The position numbers were made by a program, and so were the translations under genes. 64,000 nt of DNA from Ecdyonurus torrentis. Taxonomy: Eukaryota; Arthropoda; Insecta; Ephemeroptera; Heptageniidae. The stretch covers positions 21,475,344 to 21,539,343 of the forward strand of contig OX439127.1 in NCBI GenBank assembly GCA_949318235.1, written 5' to 3'. The stretch's first letter is position 1, and every line of letters starts with the position of its first letter. The notes under the pieces were generated by a model. That model worked only from the letters and a program-made list of their open reading frames with translations, had not been told where the DNA came from and did no database searches. This document shows positions 1 through 11,814 of the stretch, one piece after another.

Positions 1-45
1 GTTCCATCTTCACCAAGTAATTTGCTTCAAAATGACGTCAATCTA

Positions 46-655
<610 letters not shown>

Positions 656-880
656 AATATGTAAAGCCGAGCCTGTTCTGTGGAGCAGTCATGGTATGCG
701 TGCTGGTTTGACGTGCGGAGATCACGAGTTTGTTTCTCGGTGGGTATGCGGCTTTTTCAGATGGTACAGTATGCACTGCACTGACTGCGCTCTCTCTCGT
801 GTTCTCCGCACGTTGATGCTCGTGCATAATATGCCAGTGTGTCAAAGGTAAAACAGTATGAAAGGTAATTAGACTTGCCA

Positions 881-884
<4 letters not shown>
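656..884 (+). repeat. tRNA-derived SINE (head plus short body)
   Basis: A GC-richer segment has a tRNA-like head at about 664-752. The box A-like part is TGGAGCAGTCATGGT (about 681-695). The box B/T-arm-like part is a hairpin, CGAG, loop TTTGTTT, CTCG (about 725-739), one or two changes from GAGTTCGATTCTC. The anticodon region does not fold cleanly, so this is not a functional tRNA. The body runs on to a long T-run starting at 885, which could act as a Pol III terminator or be the A-tail of the neighbouring minus-strand repeat. SINEs of this type are non-autonomous and depend on a LINE reverse transcriptase. Only one copy is visible in the window. Confidence 0.5.
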
Positions 885-921
<37 letters not shown>

Positions 922-1187
922 TGCTATGTTGTGTTATTGTGCTAAACCATTTCATATAGTCACGTCAAGACATTGCCTTATCGACAGTTAAGGACTTCCC
1001 AAAAATGGAAACACGCACACACGGGCCAGCCACGGCCTAAGTATATACAACGCGGCATTCACCATGAGAGTCTATAGAAAAACCGTGGATACTCTATGCA
1101 GGCTAATCGGTGCAATCACATCAATCATGCACCTCTCGAGTGCTGTGCGTCGTCATGGAATATATGCATGCATCGTGCAACGTGTTA
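885..1187 (-). repeat. SINE-like interspersed repeat R, copy 1
   Basis: This segment aligns over about 280 bp with 9511-9790. Shared blocks include GTTATTGTGCTA, CAAGACATTG, CTTATCGACAG, ACACACGGGCC, GGCCTAAGTATA, TGCAATCACATC, ATCATGCACCTCTCG and the final GCATCGTGCAA. Both copies begin with a poly-T run (here 885-920), so on the minus strand each ends in a poly-A tail. That is the hallmark of a retroposed element. I see no tRNA-like promoter at its minus-strand 5' end, so it could be a SINE of unknown origin or a truncated LINE tail. It abuts a B-family copy at its right end. Confidence 0.6.
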
Positions 1188-1350
1188 TGCATAATTTCAG
1201 CATAATTTGAACAAAAAAGCATAATTTATGCTATACTTCATAATAACTATGTTACAAAGCATAAATATTATGTTGTACAGCATAATTATTTATGATGTTC
1301 TAAATTAGCATCATTAATGCTGTAATGACATAAATGCAGCATAATATGCT
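1188..1350 (-). mobile_element. MITE family B, copy 1 (truncated)
   Basis: The reverse complement matches the interior of the B copies at 31077 and 53419: AGCATAATTTATGCTATACT, TTATGTTGT, CATAATTATTTATG and GACATAAATGCAGCATAA blocks in the same order. Both terminal TACACGGA ends are missing. It lies directly between SINE-like repeat R and an (AT)n run. Confidence 0.55.
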
Positions 1351-1356
1351 ATTATG

Positions 1357-1357
<1 letters not shown>

Positions 1358-1417
<60 letters not shown>
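1358..1417. repeat. (AT)n microsatellite
   Basis: Pure TA dinucleotide run at the edge of the B-family fragment. Confidence 0.97.
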
Positions 1418-1422
<5 letters not shown>

Positions 1423-1683
1423 ATTTTATATATTAGTATTCTATTTATTTATTTTATTCTTACTAAAATCAGAGGCATACAATGCGTGATCACGTCAAAC
1501 TTCATATCTAAAAGATTTTTCATTACTGTTATATATTAAAGTTAAAAATATATTAAAATTAAAACTTAAAATAAAATTATGTTAATTATATTGGTTTACG
1601 TATTACAGTGAGATACAAAGGATAAGCTATTATTTGCATATCAAATAAAGTTTCATATGATTGATAGTTGCAATAAAGCAATT

Positions 1684-1776
1684 GCAAGCATAGTGCAAGC
1701 ATAGTGCAAGCATAGTGCAAGCATAGTGCAAGCATAGTGCAAGCATAGTGCAAGCATAGTGCAAGCATAGTGCAAG
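1684..1776. repeat. 11-bp minisatellite GCAAGCATAGT
   Basis: Eight full head-to-tail copies of GCAAGCATAGT plus five bases, with no visible variation between units. Because 11 is not a multiple of 3, the same peptide (ALCLHYACTM..) appears out of step in more than one minus-strand frame. The frames are a by-product of the repeat, not a gene. Confidence 0.97.
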
Positions 1777-2394
1777 TCTTTTCATGTCTCCGGTCAGTCC
1801 TGGTAATGGTACTGACCAACACCAAGTCAGAGATATCTCGGGACATTTCAAAAATCTCATTCATTTCTATTAAATCGCTTGTTGATGGGTTTCTCCTATT
1901 GTGTGATATACAATACTCATTTTCATTTTATTCCAATATGGTTATATTGGATTAGTGTATATTGTGTATACGAATATGTAGCACAAAGAGCGTGACAAAT
2001 TTAGTAAAGAATTGAAATTTATAGCTACAAAACAATTTATGCATGATAAACTTTGTCATTAAAAAAGAAAAAAAAAAGTTTAAAAAAATATGACGTTGTA
2101 CGAGTCAAAATATATGACTATACAGTATATCATGATAATATGATTTCCACATTGCATTTAATTGCAACTGCTACTGTTTGCTCTAGTTCAACATTTTTTT
2201 TTTTTTTGTATGGATAATATTTTTAAGTTTATTGTAATAAAACTTTTATATAATATAAGAAACTATATAATGCAAAAACTAACATAACGCTATCAAGAGA
2301 TTATTTTATAAGTGCTTCCAGTAATGTTATGTGCTTTATGATTTTTTTTTATTACTTTTGCAATAGTAAATTATTCTTTTACACGTTCAACGTA

Positions 2395-2397
<3 letters not shown>
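1777..2397. other. AT-rich stretch without a gene
   Basis: Unique AT-rich sequence with short A/T runs, for example around 2195. No repeat family or gene recognised. Confidence 0.6.

Positions 2398-2480
<83 letters not shown>
2398..2480. repeat. (CT)n microsatellite
   Basis: Pure CT run of about 83 bp. Confidence 0.98.
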
Positions 2481-2484
<4 letters not shown>

Positions 2485-3000
2485 TGAAGGCGATGGAAAA
2501 TACAGCTTTAATTTTTACCGTTTAAAAAGTGCGTGTTGTCTTATATAATAATAACATGAAAGATGTACGTCAATTTACCAGTAAACAATAAACAGATAAA
2601 TATAGATTATATTCAAGCATTATAAATATGCATACTTGTTCTTTAATATATGACTATTGCAAAATTGATTCTAAATTGAAAAAAGTAAGAAGAAGAAAAA
2701 ACTATGAAAACTGACAGAAAATGTTCAATAATTTTAAAATACAGAAAAGCAATATCGTTACATACATAATACGTTTTCAATTTTGATAATTTTACTGGGT
2801 TTATTGTTTCCTTGCAAAATTTTTGAGTTTCAAAAAAGAAAAAAATCGTTTGTTATATTTTTATTACTGCAGTAATCGCAATGATATAAGAGCTTATACT
2901 TAATTTCTACAAATTAAGTATTACATATTTCATTTTTCATTGCATAGTTTGGATGAGCTTTTCTGGCTATGGTTTAAGAGAATTTAAAATACTATATACA

Positions 3001-3034
<34 letters not shown>

Positions 3035-3675
3035 ATATATTGTTTTTATTTTTAAGGACATTTTGCTCATTCTTATGATCTTATGTCACATATTATTGAA
3101 TAATTATGAGGTAGTTTTTACCATCTCTAATATATAGTATATAATATTATCCATAATATATCCATATTATTATCCATAATAATAATATAACCATAATATA
3201 TCTCTATTTATATTTCCTCAATTAACAATAAAAATAATAAAAAGCATTACTATAAGATATTAATTATAAGTATAATTTATATTTCATTAAAATACCAAAC
3301 ATTTTTTAACGCCTTCCGTTGAAATATTAAACATATGAATGCAAATTATGAATACACGTCACAAAAACAAATCTTTTATCTTTTTGTCTGATATAAAATA
3401 TAAACTCGTTGGTATAAAGTTTTTTGAAAAAAGTACATAACTATTTTCATTTGTGATCTTTTACTCTAATATGGTTCTATATGTATAAAATTCTACATTC
3501 ACATCAGAGCAAATATATCATAATAATTATAAAACAAAAGGCGTTTCATGACCCATTTCATTCATATCCTCATTAATATTCATATTATATTGTCATAAAA
3601 TTGCAAAAAAAAAAAAAAAAAAAAGGCAGAATTAAAAATAAAACTATTTTATCTCAAATATAATAATTTTATACG
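2481..3675. other. AT-rich stretch without a gene
   Basis: AT-rich sequence with a poly-T run at 3001-3027 and a poly-A run at about 3605-3624. Around 3125-3200 there are short overlapping ATATTATCCATAAT repeats. No gene seen. Confidence 0.6.
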
Positions 3676-4226
3676 TACACGGAAAGAATAAATTATGTAA
3701 TTAATGCTTCATTATATGTTATTATTGCATAAATGTTACTACATTGGAACAGATAAGTAATTATGTTGTATGCTATAATAATTATGTTATAATATTACAT
3801 TTATTTTGCAGTATAGCGTAAATTATATTGTAATGAATAAATTTTGCTATCCTATCCTATCCTATCCTATCCTATCCTATCCTATCCTATCCTATCCTAT
3901 CCTATCCTATCCTATCCTATCCTATCCTATCCTATCCTATCCTATCCTATCCTATCCTATCCTATCCTATCCTATCCTATCCTATCCTATCCTATCCTAT
4001 CCTATCCTATCCTATCCTATCCTATCCTATCCTATCCTATCCTATCCTATCCTATCCTATCCTTTCCTATCCTATCCTATCCTATCCTATCCTATCCTAT
4101 CCTATCCTATCCTATCCTATCCTATCCTATCCTATCCTATCCTATCCTATCCTATCCTATCCTATCCTATCCTATCCTTTCCTTTCCTATCATTAGCATA
4201 GCATATCATTATTCTACTTGTATTTA
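3676..4226 (+). mobile_element. MITE family B, copy 2, split by a TATCC array
   Basis: It starts with the B terminus TACACGGAAAGAATAAAT and follows the B interior (GCATAAATGTTACTA, TTATGTTGTATGCTATAA, GCAGTATAGCGTAAATTATA, GAATAAATTTTGCT). At 3847 it runs straight into the TATCC array. After the array, 4190-4226 resembles the B right end (TTAGCATA..TCATTATT..GTATTT). The simplest reading is that the array grew inside the element. The right end is diverged, so that part is less certain. Confidence 0.6.
3847..4192. repeat. (TATCC)n pentanucleotide satellite
   Basis: About 69 head-to-tail copies of CTATC/TATCC over about 345 bp. A single variant unit (CTTTC) sits near 4062 and three more at the right edge (about 4177-4188), so the array is young and homogeneous. 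The 127-131 codon frames here are just the repeat (LSYPI) read through. Confidence 0.98.
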
Positions 4227-5018
4227 AAAAAATATAGTATACTTTTAATTAATTTGATCTGCTGGAGAATAATATGTCAATGTTTTATTTTGATTTGTAT
4301 ATATATATGTATGTGTGTGGTGAAATATATTTAAATTTATTAAAATCAATTGAAACCTGTTTGGTTATATTTTGGAAACAATGACGTGATATGTTGTTTT
4401 TGATTTGTATTATCGTAATGTATAAGGAAGATGGAAGTTTCTAAAATAGTCAAATTTTAGTTCAATATTCTTACTTTCACATTTTGATTTTGTTGATGAT
4501 ATACTTTATGTCGTATCTCTTCACCCTCTTTGCAAACTTTCACTCTATTCAATGCCCTTTTTTTAACTCTTCATCTCCCTCCTACTCTTTCTCAAGTCTT
4601 TGATCTTGAAGTTATAATATCACCAGAGTCATCAAAATCTACCCACACCTTATTCACGGTGCTTACAAAAATATATTAAATATTATATTCAAAAAACGTT
4701 GCTGAACGTAATGAATAATATTAAAATATTGTAAAATATTTTAATAATTATGAAATAGATTTTAATAAAAGCACAACACAAGACTTCCCACAAAATTTAT
4801 CAAAAAAACATGTTTAAAAATCTATTAGAAATAAAAAATATAATACAGATCTACTGACCTTAAAATGTTCATTCCACTGTCATATTGTTTATGTAGATTA
4901 TATTAAAAGTTAACAAATGAATACTAAATTGTATACTGAAGAAGAATACAGAATAAAGAATAATTGAATTTGAATTTGTTTTCAAATAAAATACTGTTTC
5001 AGAAAAAGTTTTTAGCAC

Positions 5019-5022
<4 letters not shown>
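4227..5022. other. AT-rich stretch without a gene
   Basis: Mostly unique AT-rich sequence. The part at 4500-4640 is slightly more pyrimidine-rich (ACTCTTCATCTCCC..). No recognisable gene or family. Confidence 0.55.

Positions 5023-5070
<48 letters not shown>
5023..5070. repeat. (CT)n microsatellite
   Basis: Pure CT run of about 48 bp. Confidence 0.97.
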
Positions 5071-5071
<1 letters not shown>

Positions 5072-5666
5072 ACTTCTTCTACGAGCGTTGCCGTAATCCT
5101 GCGTCTTGTCCACGAGTTGTTTTCTTTTCTAAGTCATTATTCCTGAACAGATCTTTCACACTTTTACTTTCATTGTCATTTATGGACTAACGAATTCAAA
5201 CGATTCAAGTATAAAAAAAAAAAAAAAAAACTTTGTCCAACCCTAATTGCATTCGATTTTCAAAATAGGCGTATGAGAAGAATCTACAGTTCCCTATATA
5301 CATTTTGCTTTTGTTAAACCTTAATATAATGAAGTGGTCATTGCTTTGCATTACAGTAACCATCATCGAGTATCGTGAATATTGTTATGCAATATCAAAA
5401 TCGACGCGAAGTGTTGTGATCATAACTGCAAACAAGAATATACTTTACTAACCTGCAATATTTTCCTCTGCCTTGCTTCCATTTTAGATCTCAGCTATTT
5501 TAAATACGCCACACTTTATACCGGGCAGCGCGCCGAAACCACATGCCACTATCTCGTTCATTCTGCAAAGTGAAATTTTTATTATATTTTTATATGATGT
5601 GAAAATGTTATAATTCAATTTCTTCTCTTTGATATTATAAATTATATAAGTACAGAGAAATGTAAT
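5071..5666. other. Unassigned stretch; poly-A and a GC-richer patch
   Basis: There is a poly-A run at 5213-5230. At 5382-5573 a GC-richer patch holds a 63-codon frame with an acceptor-like TTCCATTTTAG inside it. The peptide matches no family I know and there is no matching donor, so I do not call an exon. Confidence 0.4.
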
Positions 5667-6008
5667 TTGAAGCCATAGACCACATAAAACAACATGTGCT
5701 TTTTAATGATTAAATTAAAATGGGATCTTCAAAACTGATGACAATTTTTACCAGAATGTTATTGTAACCCCACGAGAGAGCGTTAAAAAACTTTAAAGTA
5801 TGCAATTTGCGTGAAAATTCATATTTATGACGTCAGAAACATGCAAAAATTAGTATGAAAATGTGGTGCGGGTTGCATAAATTGAAATTTCTGATCACTG
5901 CTACGCGGCTACTGTTGGGTTTTGAGACAAACTAATGTTATTTATGTAAATCCTATCAAGTGTTTTGCGATATAAATGCTTATGTTTTTCTCTGGTCTAT
6001 TCCTTTAA
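5667..6008 (+). mobile_element. MITE family A, copy 1
   Basis: Non-autonomous DNA transposon, about 342 bp. The left end AGCCATAGACCACATAAAAC and the right end (reverse-complement AAAGGAATAGACCAGAG) form imperfect terminal inverted repeats. The interior matches the other A copies throughout: TGACAATTTTTACCAGAATG, ACGAGAGAGCG, ATGACGTCAGAAACATGC, GTGCGGGTTGCATAAAT and GTTGGGTTTTGAGACAAA. The left border has decayed to TTGA; the right border is TTAA. It carries a CRE octamer at 5828-5835. No ORF; it must have been moved by a transposase encoded elsewhere. Confidence 0.85.
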
Positions 6009-6101
6009 ATTAAAAATCTTTTATTTTCTTAATTGATATTTTTATGTAAAATACTTGTGAAATTCAAGCTTCAGTTACGTTTAAATTGTAAACAGAGACA
6101 A

Positions 6102-6103
<2 letters not shown>

Positions 6104-6167
<64 letters not shown>
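6104..6167. repeat. (AG)n microsatellite
   Basis: Pure GA run of about 64 bp. At 6215-6235 a small perfect palindrome follows (GTATACAAC, 3-base loop, GTTGTATAC). Confidence 0.97.
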
Positions 6168-6170
<3 letters not shown>

Positions 6171-6405
6171 AGTAGTTGTAATTTGAAAATACAATATAGT
6201 TAGAGATAGAGAGAGTATACAACATTGTTGTATACAAATAATATTAAGTGACAACCATTGCTTTAGATTCCTATGCTGTTATTGTATTATGTACTGTATA
6301 CTGTATGTATCATATAAATGTCAATATATACAAGCTCTATAGTGTAATAGACATAAAAGCAGACATTTTAACTGAGGTCAAACGAGGGCAGGGGCAGGTC
6401 AACTG

Positions 6406-6411
<6 letters not shown>

Positions 6412-6465
<54 letters not shown>
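6412..6465. repeat. (AT)n microsatellite
   Basis: Pure TA run. Confidence 0.97.
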
Positions 6466-6468
<3 letters not shown>

Positions 6469-6627
6469 TTCTATGTGAATATGAAACTCAAAGATTTAAA
6501 CAGTGTTAAATTATATAAGTTATATACACATTCTGTACAGCACAATGAAATCAATGCATTAATTCTTTATGGGGATATAAAATGTATCAAAGTATATTAT
6601 ATAAGTTTAAACTTGTACAGTTAAAAA

Positions 6628-6631
<4 letters not shown>

Positions 6632-6718
<87 letters not shown>
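6632..6718. repeat. (AT)n microsatellite
   Basis: Pure TA run of about 87 bp, second of two within 310 bp. Confidence 0.97.
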
Positions 6719-6722
<4 letters not shown>

Positions 6723-7684
6723 AAAAATAATGCAGTGGTTCTTTCTACTTATTAAATTTAAAGTTTATATTAAGAGGTTAAATCAGATTAAATTTATATT
6801 TTTTCATTATATTACAGTAAAGATTCTTGGAGAATTTTTTTTTAAAATCTTTTTACATACTCGTATAAAGTTCTTGTTGAATATGTGTTTAATCTTAAAA
6901 ATGTCCAAAGTTACTTTTAATTAAATGTAGTTTGGTTAGTTTCTTTTCATAAAAACATTTTTTTTTTTTTTTAATAATAATTTGATATTTTGTTTTAAAA
7001 GTTAAATTTTAAAATAATATTATTCCACGCTTTTAAGTTTCTTACTGTTTTGTACAACTGTTTCATATTATACAATAATATTAATATATTTTGGGATATT
7101 AAAGAATAAATTTATTTTTTTAAGGCAGACTTTTATATTAAAAAAAGTAAGTTCATTTTTATATATTAATGATATTAGAAACATGAGTGTCAAAATCATT
7201 TTTTCACTGATCACTAAAATCAAATAAGGTAATTTTGACTTTCAGAGCTGGATTTTTTTTTTAACTACAACCCTGACTCAAAAACCCTAAAACTATCCCA
7301 AAATAATGTTACCTAACAGTATTTGCGATCAGTTTCTAATGAAATACTGCTACTATGAATAATTTTTTATGAATAATTTTTTACGTCAACATGTCTAATT
7401 TAAAAAATATATATATAATATAAATAGGTACCGCACAATTTTAACCAATTAACTATTAATTTCTCATTTCGTATTTGAAAGTTCAAAGATTCATCAATTT
7501 AGAGTTTTGCTAAATGTCGTAATTAATAATAATTGTCAATTTTAAGCAAGGAAATTACAACGTTTTTAATATCCTTAAATTGAAAACTAATTTTCTTTCT
7601 AAAAAAAACTTCTATATTCATGGTTGGAAATGTATAAAAGTTGTAGCTTTTTACATATATGTGCGTGGTGTATGTATAAAAATT
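6719..7684. other. AT-rich stretch without a gene
   Basis: Very AT-rich, low-complexity sequence with short poly-T runs (6956-6972). The open frame at 6730-6924 is a Phe/Ile/Lys-rich chance frame. Nothing recognisable. Confidence 0.65.

Positions 7685-7767
<83 letters not shown>
7685..7767. repeat. (AT)n microsatellite
   Basis: TA run of about 83 bp. Confidence 0.97.
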
Positions 7768-7770
<3 letters not shown>

Positions 7771-8308
7771 TATATATGAAGCAGTCATTACTTTGTGAGT
7801 ATAAACGTGAATCTTATAAGCATGATAATTACAAAAATGTAGCTACCCAGGTAGTGTTCTCTGGAAGTCTGTGTTTAAATGCTTTTATTTGCACTGGTCA
7901 ACAAACGTATATAAATAGACGTTATGAGTTCTTCCAGCGTAAGTTTATACTTTTATACCGTGACAAGTGACAATAATAATATGCTGTATTATATTACATT
8001 GGGAGTATTTCTATTGAGCACAAGTTTAGTGCCATGCTACTTCCTTCTAGTATGGTTAGAAATTTTTAAAAATTATATAAAGGCACTTAAATTAAAATGT
8101 TCTGTATTAAAAAAGTAGTGTCACAGCGAGAGGTTTGGTGACTCTACGAAAAGATGTAAAGTGTGATTCACCAAGTAATGAATAGAATTAGCGTACAGTG
8201 TAACGGGTCTTATACAAGTAATAGCTGCGCGAAGTATAGGACATAGATTTTATTGACGCTAGTTATTATTACAAACTGTATACTACAAGAGGAAATTATA
8301 CGTATAAT
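7768..8308. other. Unassigned stretch
   Basis: Slightly less AT-rich than its surroundings. Two overlapping short frames (7776-7970 and 7924-8118) are open but have no known domain and no supporting splice or start context. Not called as genes. Confidence 0.45.
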
Positions 8309-8521
8309 CCAAGAGTGACCCAAGAGTGACCCAAGAGTGACCCAAGAGTGACCCAAGAGTGACCCAAGAGTGACCCAAGAGTGACCCAAGAGTGACCCAA
8401 GAGTGACCCAAGAGTGACCCAAGAGTGACCCAAGAGTGACCCAAGAGTGGCCCAAGAGTGACCCAAGAGTAACTCAAGAGTAACTCAACAGTAACCCAAG
8501 ATTGACCCAAGAGTAACCCAC
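8309..8521. repeat. 11-bp minisatellite AAGAGTGACCC
   Basis: About 19 units of AAGAGTGACCC. Units are uniform on the left, while the right third drifts (GTGGCCC, GTAACTC, ACAGTAACCC, ATTGACCC). Such edge decay is typical when turnover is concentrated in one part of an array. The minus-strand peptide SLLGHSWVTLG is a repeat artefact. Confidence 0.96.
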
Positions 8522-8808
8522 GAATGAATCTATATAAAGTGAACCCCTCACTTACACCTCACTGTTTAAATACAACACGGAATGTGTCTTTAATCGAAAC
8601 TTACAAATAATAACAATATACTGATTCATCTAACCTTGTTGTTATACATTAGGTTAGACTTCGATTACAAGTATACATTTAATATAAATATAAACCTATA
8701 TCTAATTGCAAACATGTGCCTGTACGTGACAATCATATTAAAAATTGGTTCCTAAAATATTGACGAACAAAATAAAATTCAATATATATAATACACTACA
8801 GCAATTTT

Positions 8809-8810
<2 letters not shown>

Positions 8811-8887
<77 letters not shown>
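8811..8887. repeat. (CT)n microsatellite
   Basis: CT run of about 77 bp with one early CCC interruption. Confidence 0.97.
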
Positions 8888-8889
<2 letters not shown>

Positions 8890-9510
8890 GTACAAAAATT
8901 CATAACCAGTATAAAATAAAAAAAAAAAATATTATATATAAAGCTATTTAAAAGAAGCTTATAAACGAAACATTTTTAAGCCGCAGTTACGATGTATCTT
9001 AAAATAGAGTATAATTTTTATATATTTATTTTTTTACCATAATCATAAAAACTCTAAATTGTGTAAGTACTATAAATGTTTCAATATCTATCATGTTATT
9101 ACAGACGGGCTTCATATAAAAACAAAGTTCTATGTTATTATTATTATTTAGTAGTAAAGTAAAAATAAGGTAGAAATAATACTCCTTGGATAATATAATG
9201 ACACTATCTCTATTTTCCTCCAATAAGATTTTGCCATGCTATATTCCAATATTATTTTTATGGTATGGTGATCATTTTATTTTTACTTAATAATAACTGT
9301 CATCAATTCGTGTATAGTAAATTTTATATATATTATTAAAAAAAACATGTAAATTTTTTTTCAACTTTTATAGACTAATTAAAGAGACACAAAACAAATA
9401 TTTCTTCTCACTGATAAACCATGAGATAAAACCATCATGCGTACATAATTCTGTTATATACTTACAAGTTGGCTACTTCATTTTTTTTATTTTTATTTAT
9501 TATTATTATT
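8888..9510. other. AT-rich stretch without a gene
   Basis: Unique AT-rich DNA. The minus-strand frame at 9026-9223 is a chance frame. Confidence 0.6.
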
Positions 9511-9790
9511 TTTTTTTTTTTTGCTTGCCATATTGTGTTATTGTGCTACACCAACCCCAATCCCAGTCAAGACATTGTCTTATCGACAGGTAAGAACTTT
9601 CCAATTAATGGAAAAGCACACACGGGCCGGCTACGGCCTAAGTATACAGCCCGGCATTCGCCACAGCCTAGAGAAACCGTGGAAACGTCTAGGCAGGCTG
9701 GCCAGTGCAATCACATCGATCATGCACCTCTCGTGCGTCGTCATAGAATGCATGTAAACATGCATCGTGCAAACGTCAGTTTGTGGGTCG
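9511..9790 (-). repeat. SINE-like interspersed repeat R, copy 2
   Basis: Second copy of the repeat at 885-1187, in the same orientation relative to the window, preceded by poly-T (9511-9522). It is much more GC-rich than its surroundings. It keeps blocks such as CAAGACATTGTCTTATCGAC, CACACGGGCCGGC, ACGGCCTAAGTATAC, GAAACCGTGGA and TGCAATCACATCGATCATGC. The 112-codon plus-strand frame across it is not shared intact with copy 1, so it is unlikely to be coding. Confidence 0.6.
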
Positions 9791-10860
9791 GGACATATAC
9801 CATGTGAATGTATGGTCCATAATATTATGTTTCATCAATTTGTTTGAGTATAGTAAGCTATAAGTTCCTGACATAAAAACAATTTCAAAGTGAGTTGGAA
9901 TAAAATGCATGTAATACTGCGACCACAAATTTGATCCTGAAAAGTAAGTACCGTACTACATTTTGTATGAAACATTAGTTTGTAAGTAAATTATTATAGG
10001 TAATGAAATAATCTCCATCTCTTTTTATTATTATTTTTATTGTTGCAAAAGTATTTTTATCGACAAATCTCATTTCAAATCCTGTAAAAATCATCTAAAA
10101 TCTTTATTTATATCCCAAATTCAACAAAAAATATTATTTTTATTATAAAATATAATATATGTCTACTGAACATTTCCTCTTATTTCAAATTCCCCTTGGT
10201 GTATTTTTGTTTCCTCTAAAAAATTAAGCTATAGAAAAATGATTGACGGGAGATAAAATTTGTTTTGATTGAGATGAAATCACGTCCACTTGAATGAAGA
10301 ATGACTTCACGTGTCAAGGGACGACATCAGAAAGATAGATATTAAATCTCATCAAACGATACTAAAGGGAGTTTCATTAATGAAAATACAAAGTCAATTT
10401 AAAAGTTCAAATGGTTTTATGACACAGCCTCATATTTATTATTAAGTAATCGAATCTTTATACGTAAAATAAATATATTTGATCATAAACAAGTTGTGAT
10501 GGTTATTTTAAATGAGTACGTCTTATATTATTTGTGAAATTGGGTTTGATATGATATATATGTTACTCTTTAATATAATACGGTGAGATTTTGCGGGGCA
10601 AACACGTGTAATTACTCTGAGATCAGAGAGGTCGTTATATGAAGTACAGTACGTACTTTATACGTTATTGTTATGTTTTTACTCGATCTTATAACAACTT
10701 CAAAGTAATTTATATTATTTTAATTTCAATATACTATTATATATCAAGTTCAAGAAATTTAGGATGTAATATAATGAAATTACAACAAAATTATATTATA
10801 TAAATAAGTAAATAACTATATTATATTATATACATATAAACCTATGAGTGCGTATATTAT
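9791..10860. other. AT-rich stretch without a gene
   Basis: Unique AT-rich sequence. No gene, array or copy of a window repeat family recognised. Confidence 0.55.
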
Positions 10861-10861
10861 G

Positions 10862-11100
10862 TGTTATGGTATATGATGTCATTGAATGGGATATGGCGTA
10901 AATGACGTCATAGTGAGTGAGTACTCGCGCTGTTGGTGTCTAAATGCTATTGCTATTCTGTCTTTATCGATCCAGACTAAAAGTTGGCACGGTATGTGGG
11001 GAAAGGAAAAAGTACAAGATGGCGCCGGCGCGAAATATATTATATCCTCTGGACCACGAGGCAAAAGTGGGTGAAAAGTGACATGGTTCTTGCTTCTGTA
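10862..11100. promoter_or_regulatory. Promoter-like GC-rich island (CRE, YY1-like, E2F-like sites)
   Basis: A GC-rich patch of about 200 bp in a strongly AT-rich neighbourhood. It holds a palindromic CRE (TGACGTCA, 10903-10910), a YY1-like AAGATGGCGCC (about 11016-11026) and an E2F-like site (GGCGCGAAA, 11027-11035, TTTCGCGCC on the other strand). These sites typically cluster near animal transcription starts. Short frames are open on both strands (62 and 61 codons) but neither is recognisable. It could be a promoter or non-coding first exon of a gene whose exons lie outside the window, or a remnant of a GC-rich repeat. Confidence 0.3.
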
Positions 11101-11163
11101 AATGGGTCTAAAAAATAGTATTGGCCAGGGTAGAAAATGACGTATCTTATACCTGCTGCAGAG

Positions 11164-11187
11164 TTTTTTTTTTTTTTTTTTTTTTTT
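11164..11187. repeat. poly-T run
   Basis: 24 T residues immediately followed by another CRE octamer at 11192-11199. Confidence 0.95.
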
Positions 11188-11244
11188 GCTGTGACGTCAT
11201 TGCTTTTTCAGAACTTGAACTGTTTTATTTACACATACACACGT

Positions 11245-11515
<271 letters not shown>

Positions 11516-11748
11516 AGGAACACCCACAAAACATCAAACTACAACCCTCTACATACAAAATAATAACTTCACGTCCACCTTACAAAACGTATACATCGTA
11601 TAATATGCTCTACTATATACACGTACAATAACGTACATACATACATATAGTCCATATAATACTACATTGTTTACACCATCAAAAGTTGACGCTCTCACAA
11701 TTAAACTATACATCTAAACTTTTGACAATAACAATAGTAAGGTCCAAG

Positions 11749-11768
11749 TGACGTCACTGGTGTATAAA
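11749..11768. promoter_or_regulatory. CRE octamer next to a TATA-like box
   Basis: TGACGTCA (11749-11756) is followed after six bases by TATAAA (11763-11768). An imperfect hairpin follows at 11771-11814 (CGTATTATATACTATCATG against CATGATATATAATACG). The arrangement resembles a minimal CRE-TATA promoter, but no downstream gene is visible, and TATA-like strings are common at this base composition. Confidence 0.2.
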
Positions 11769-11814
11769 GAGCGTATTATATACTATCATGAGTAATACAT
11801 GATATATAATACGT

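Noticed and set aside
3806..4227. Overlapping 127-131 codon frames
   Set aside because: They read through the TATCC array (LSYPI repeats).
8210..8510. Minus-strand repeat protein (SLLGHSWVTLG units)
   Set aside because: An 11-bp tandem repeat without stops reads as an 11-residue repeat in every open frame; two frames give the same peptide, so there is no frame preference.
1680..8521. The tandem arrays as a CRISPR array
   Set aside because: Units are contiguous with no unique spacers, and the sequence is eukaryotic in character.
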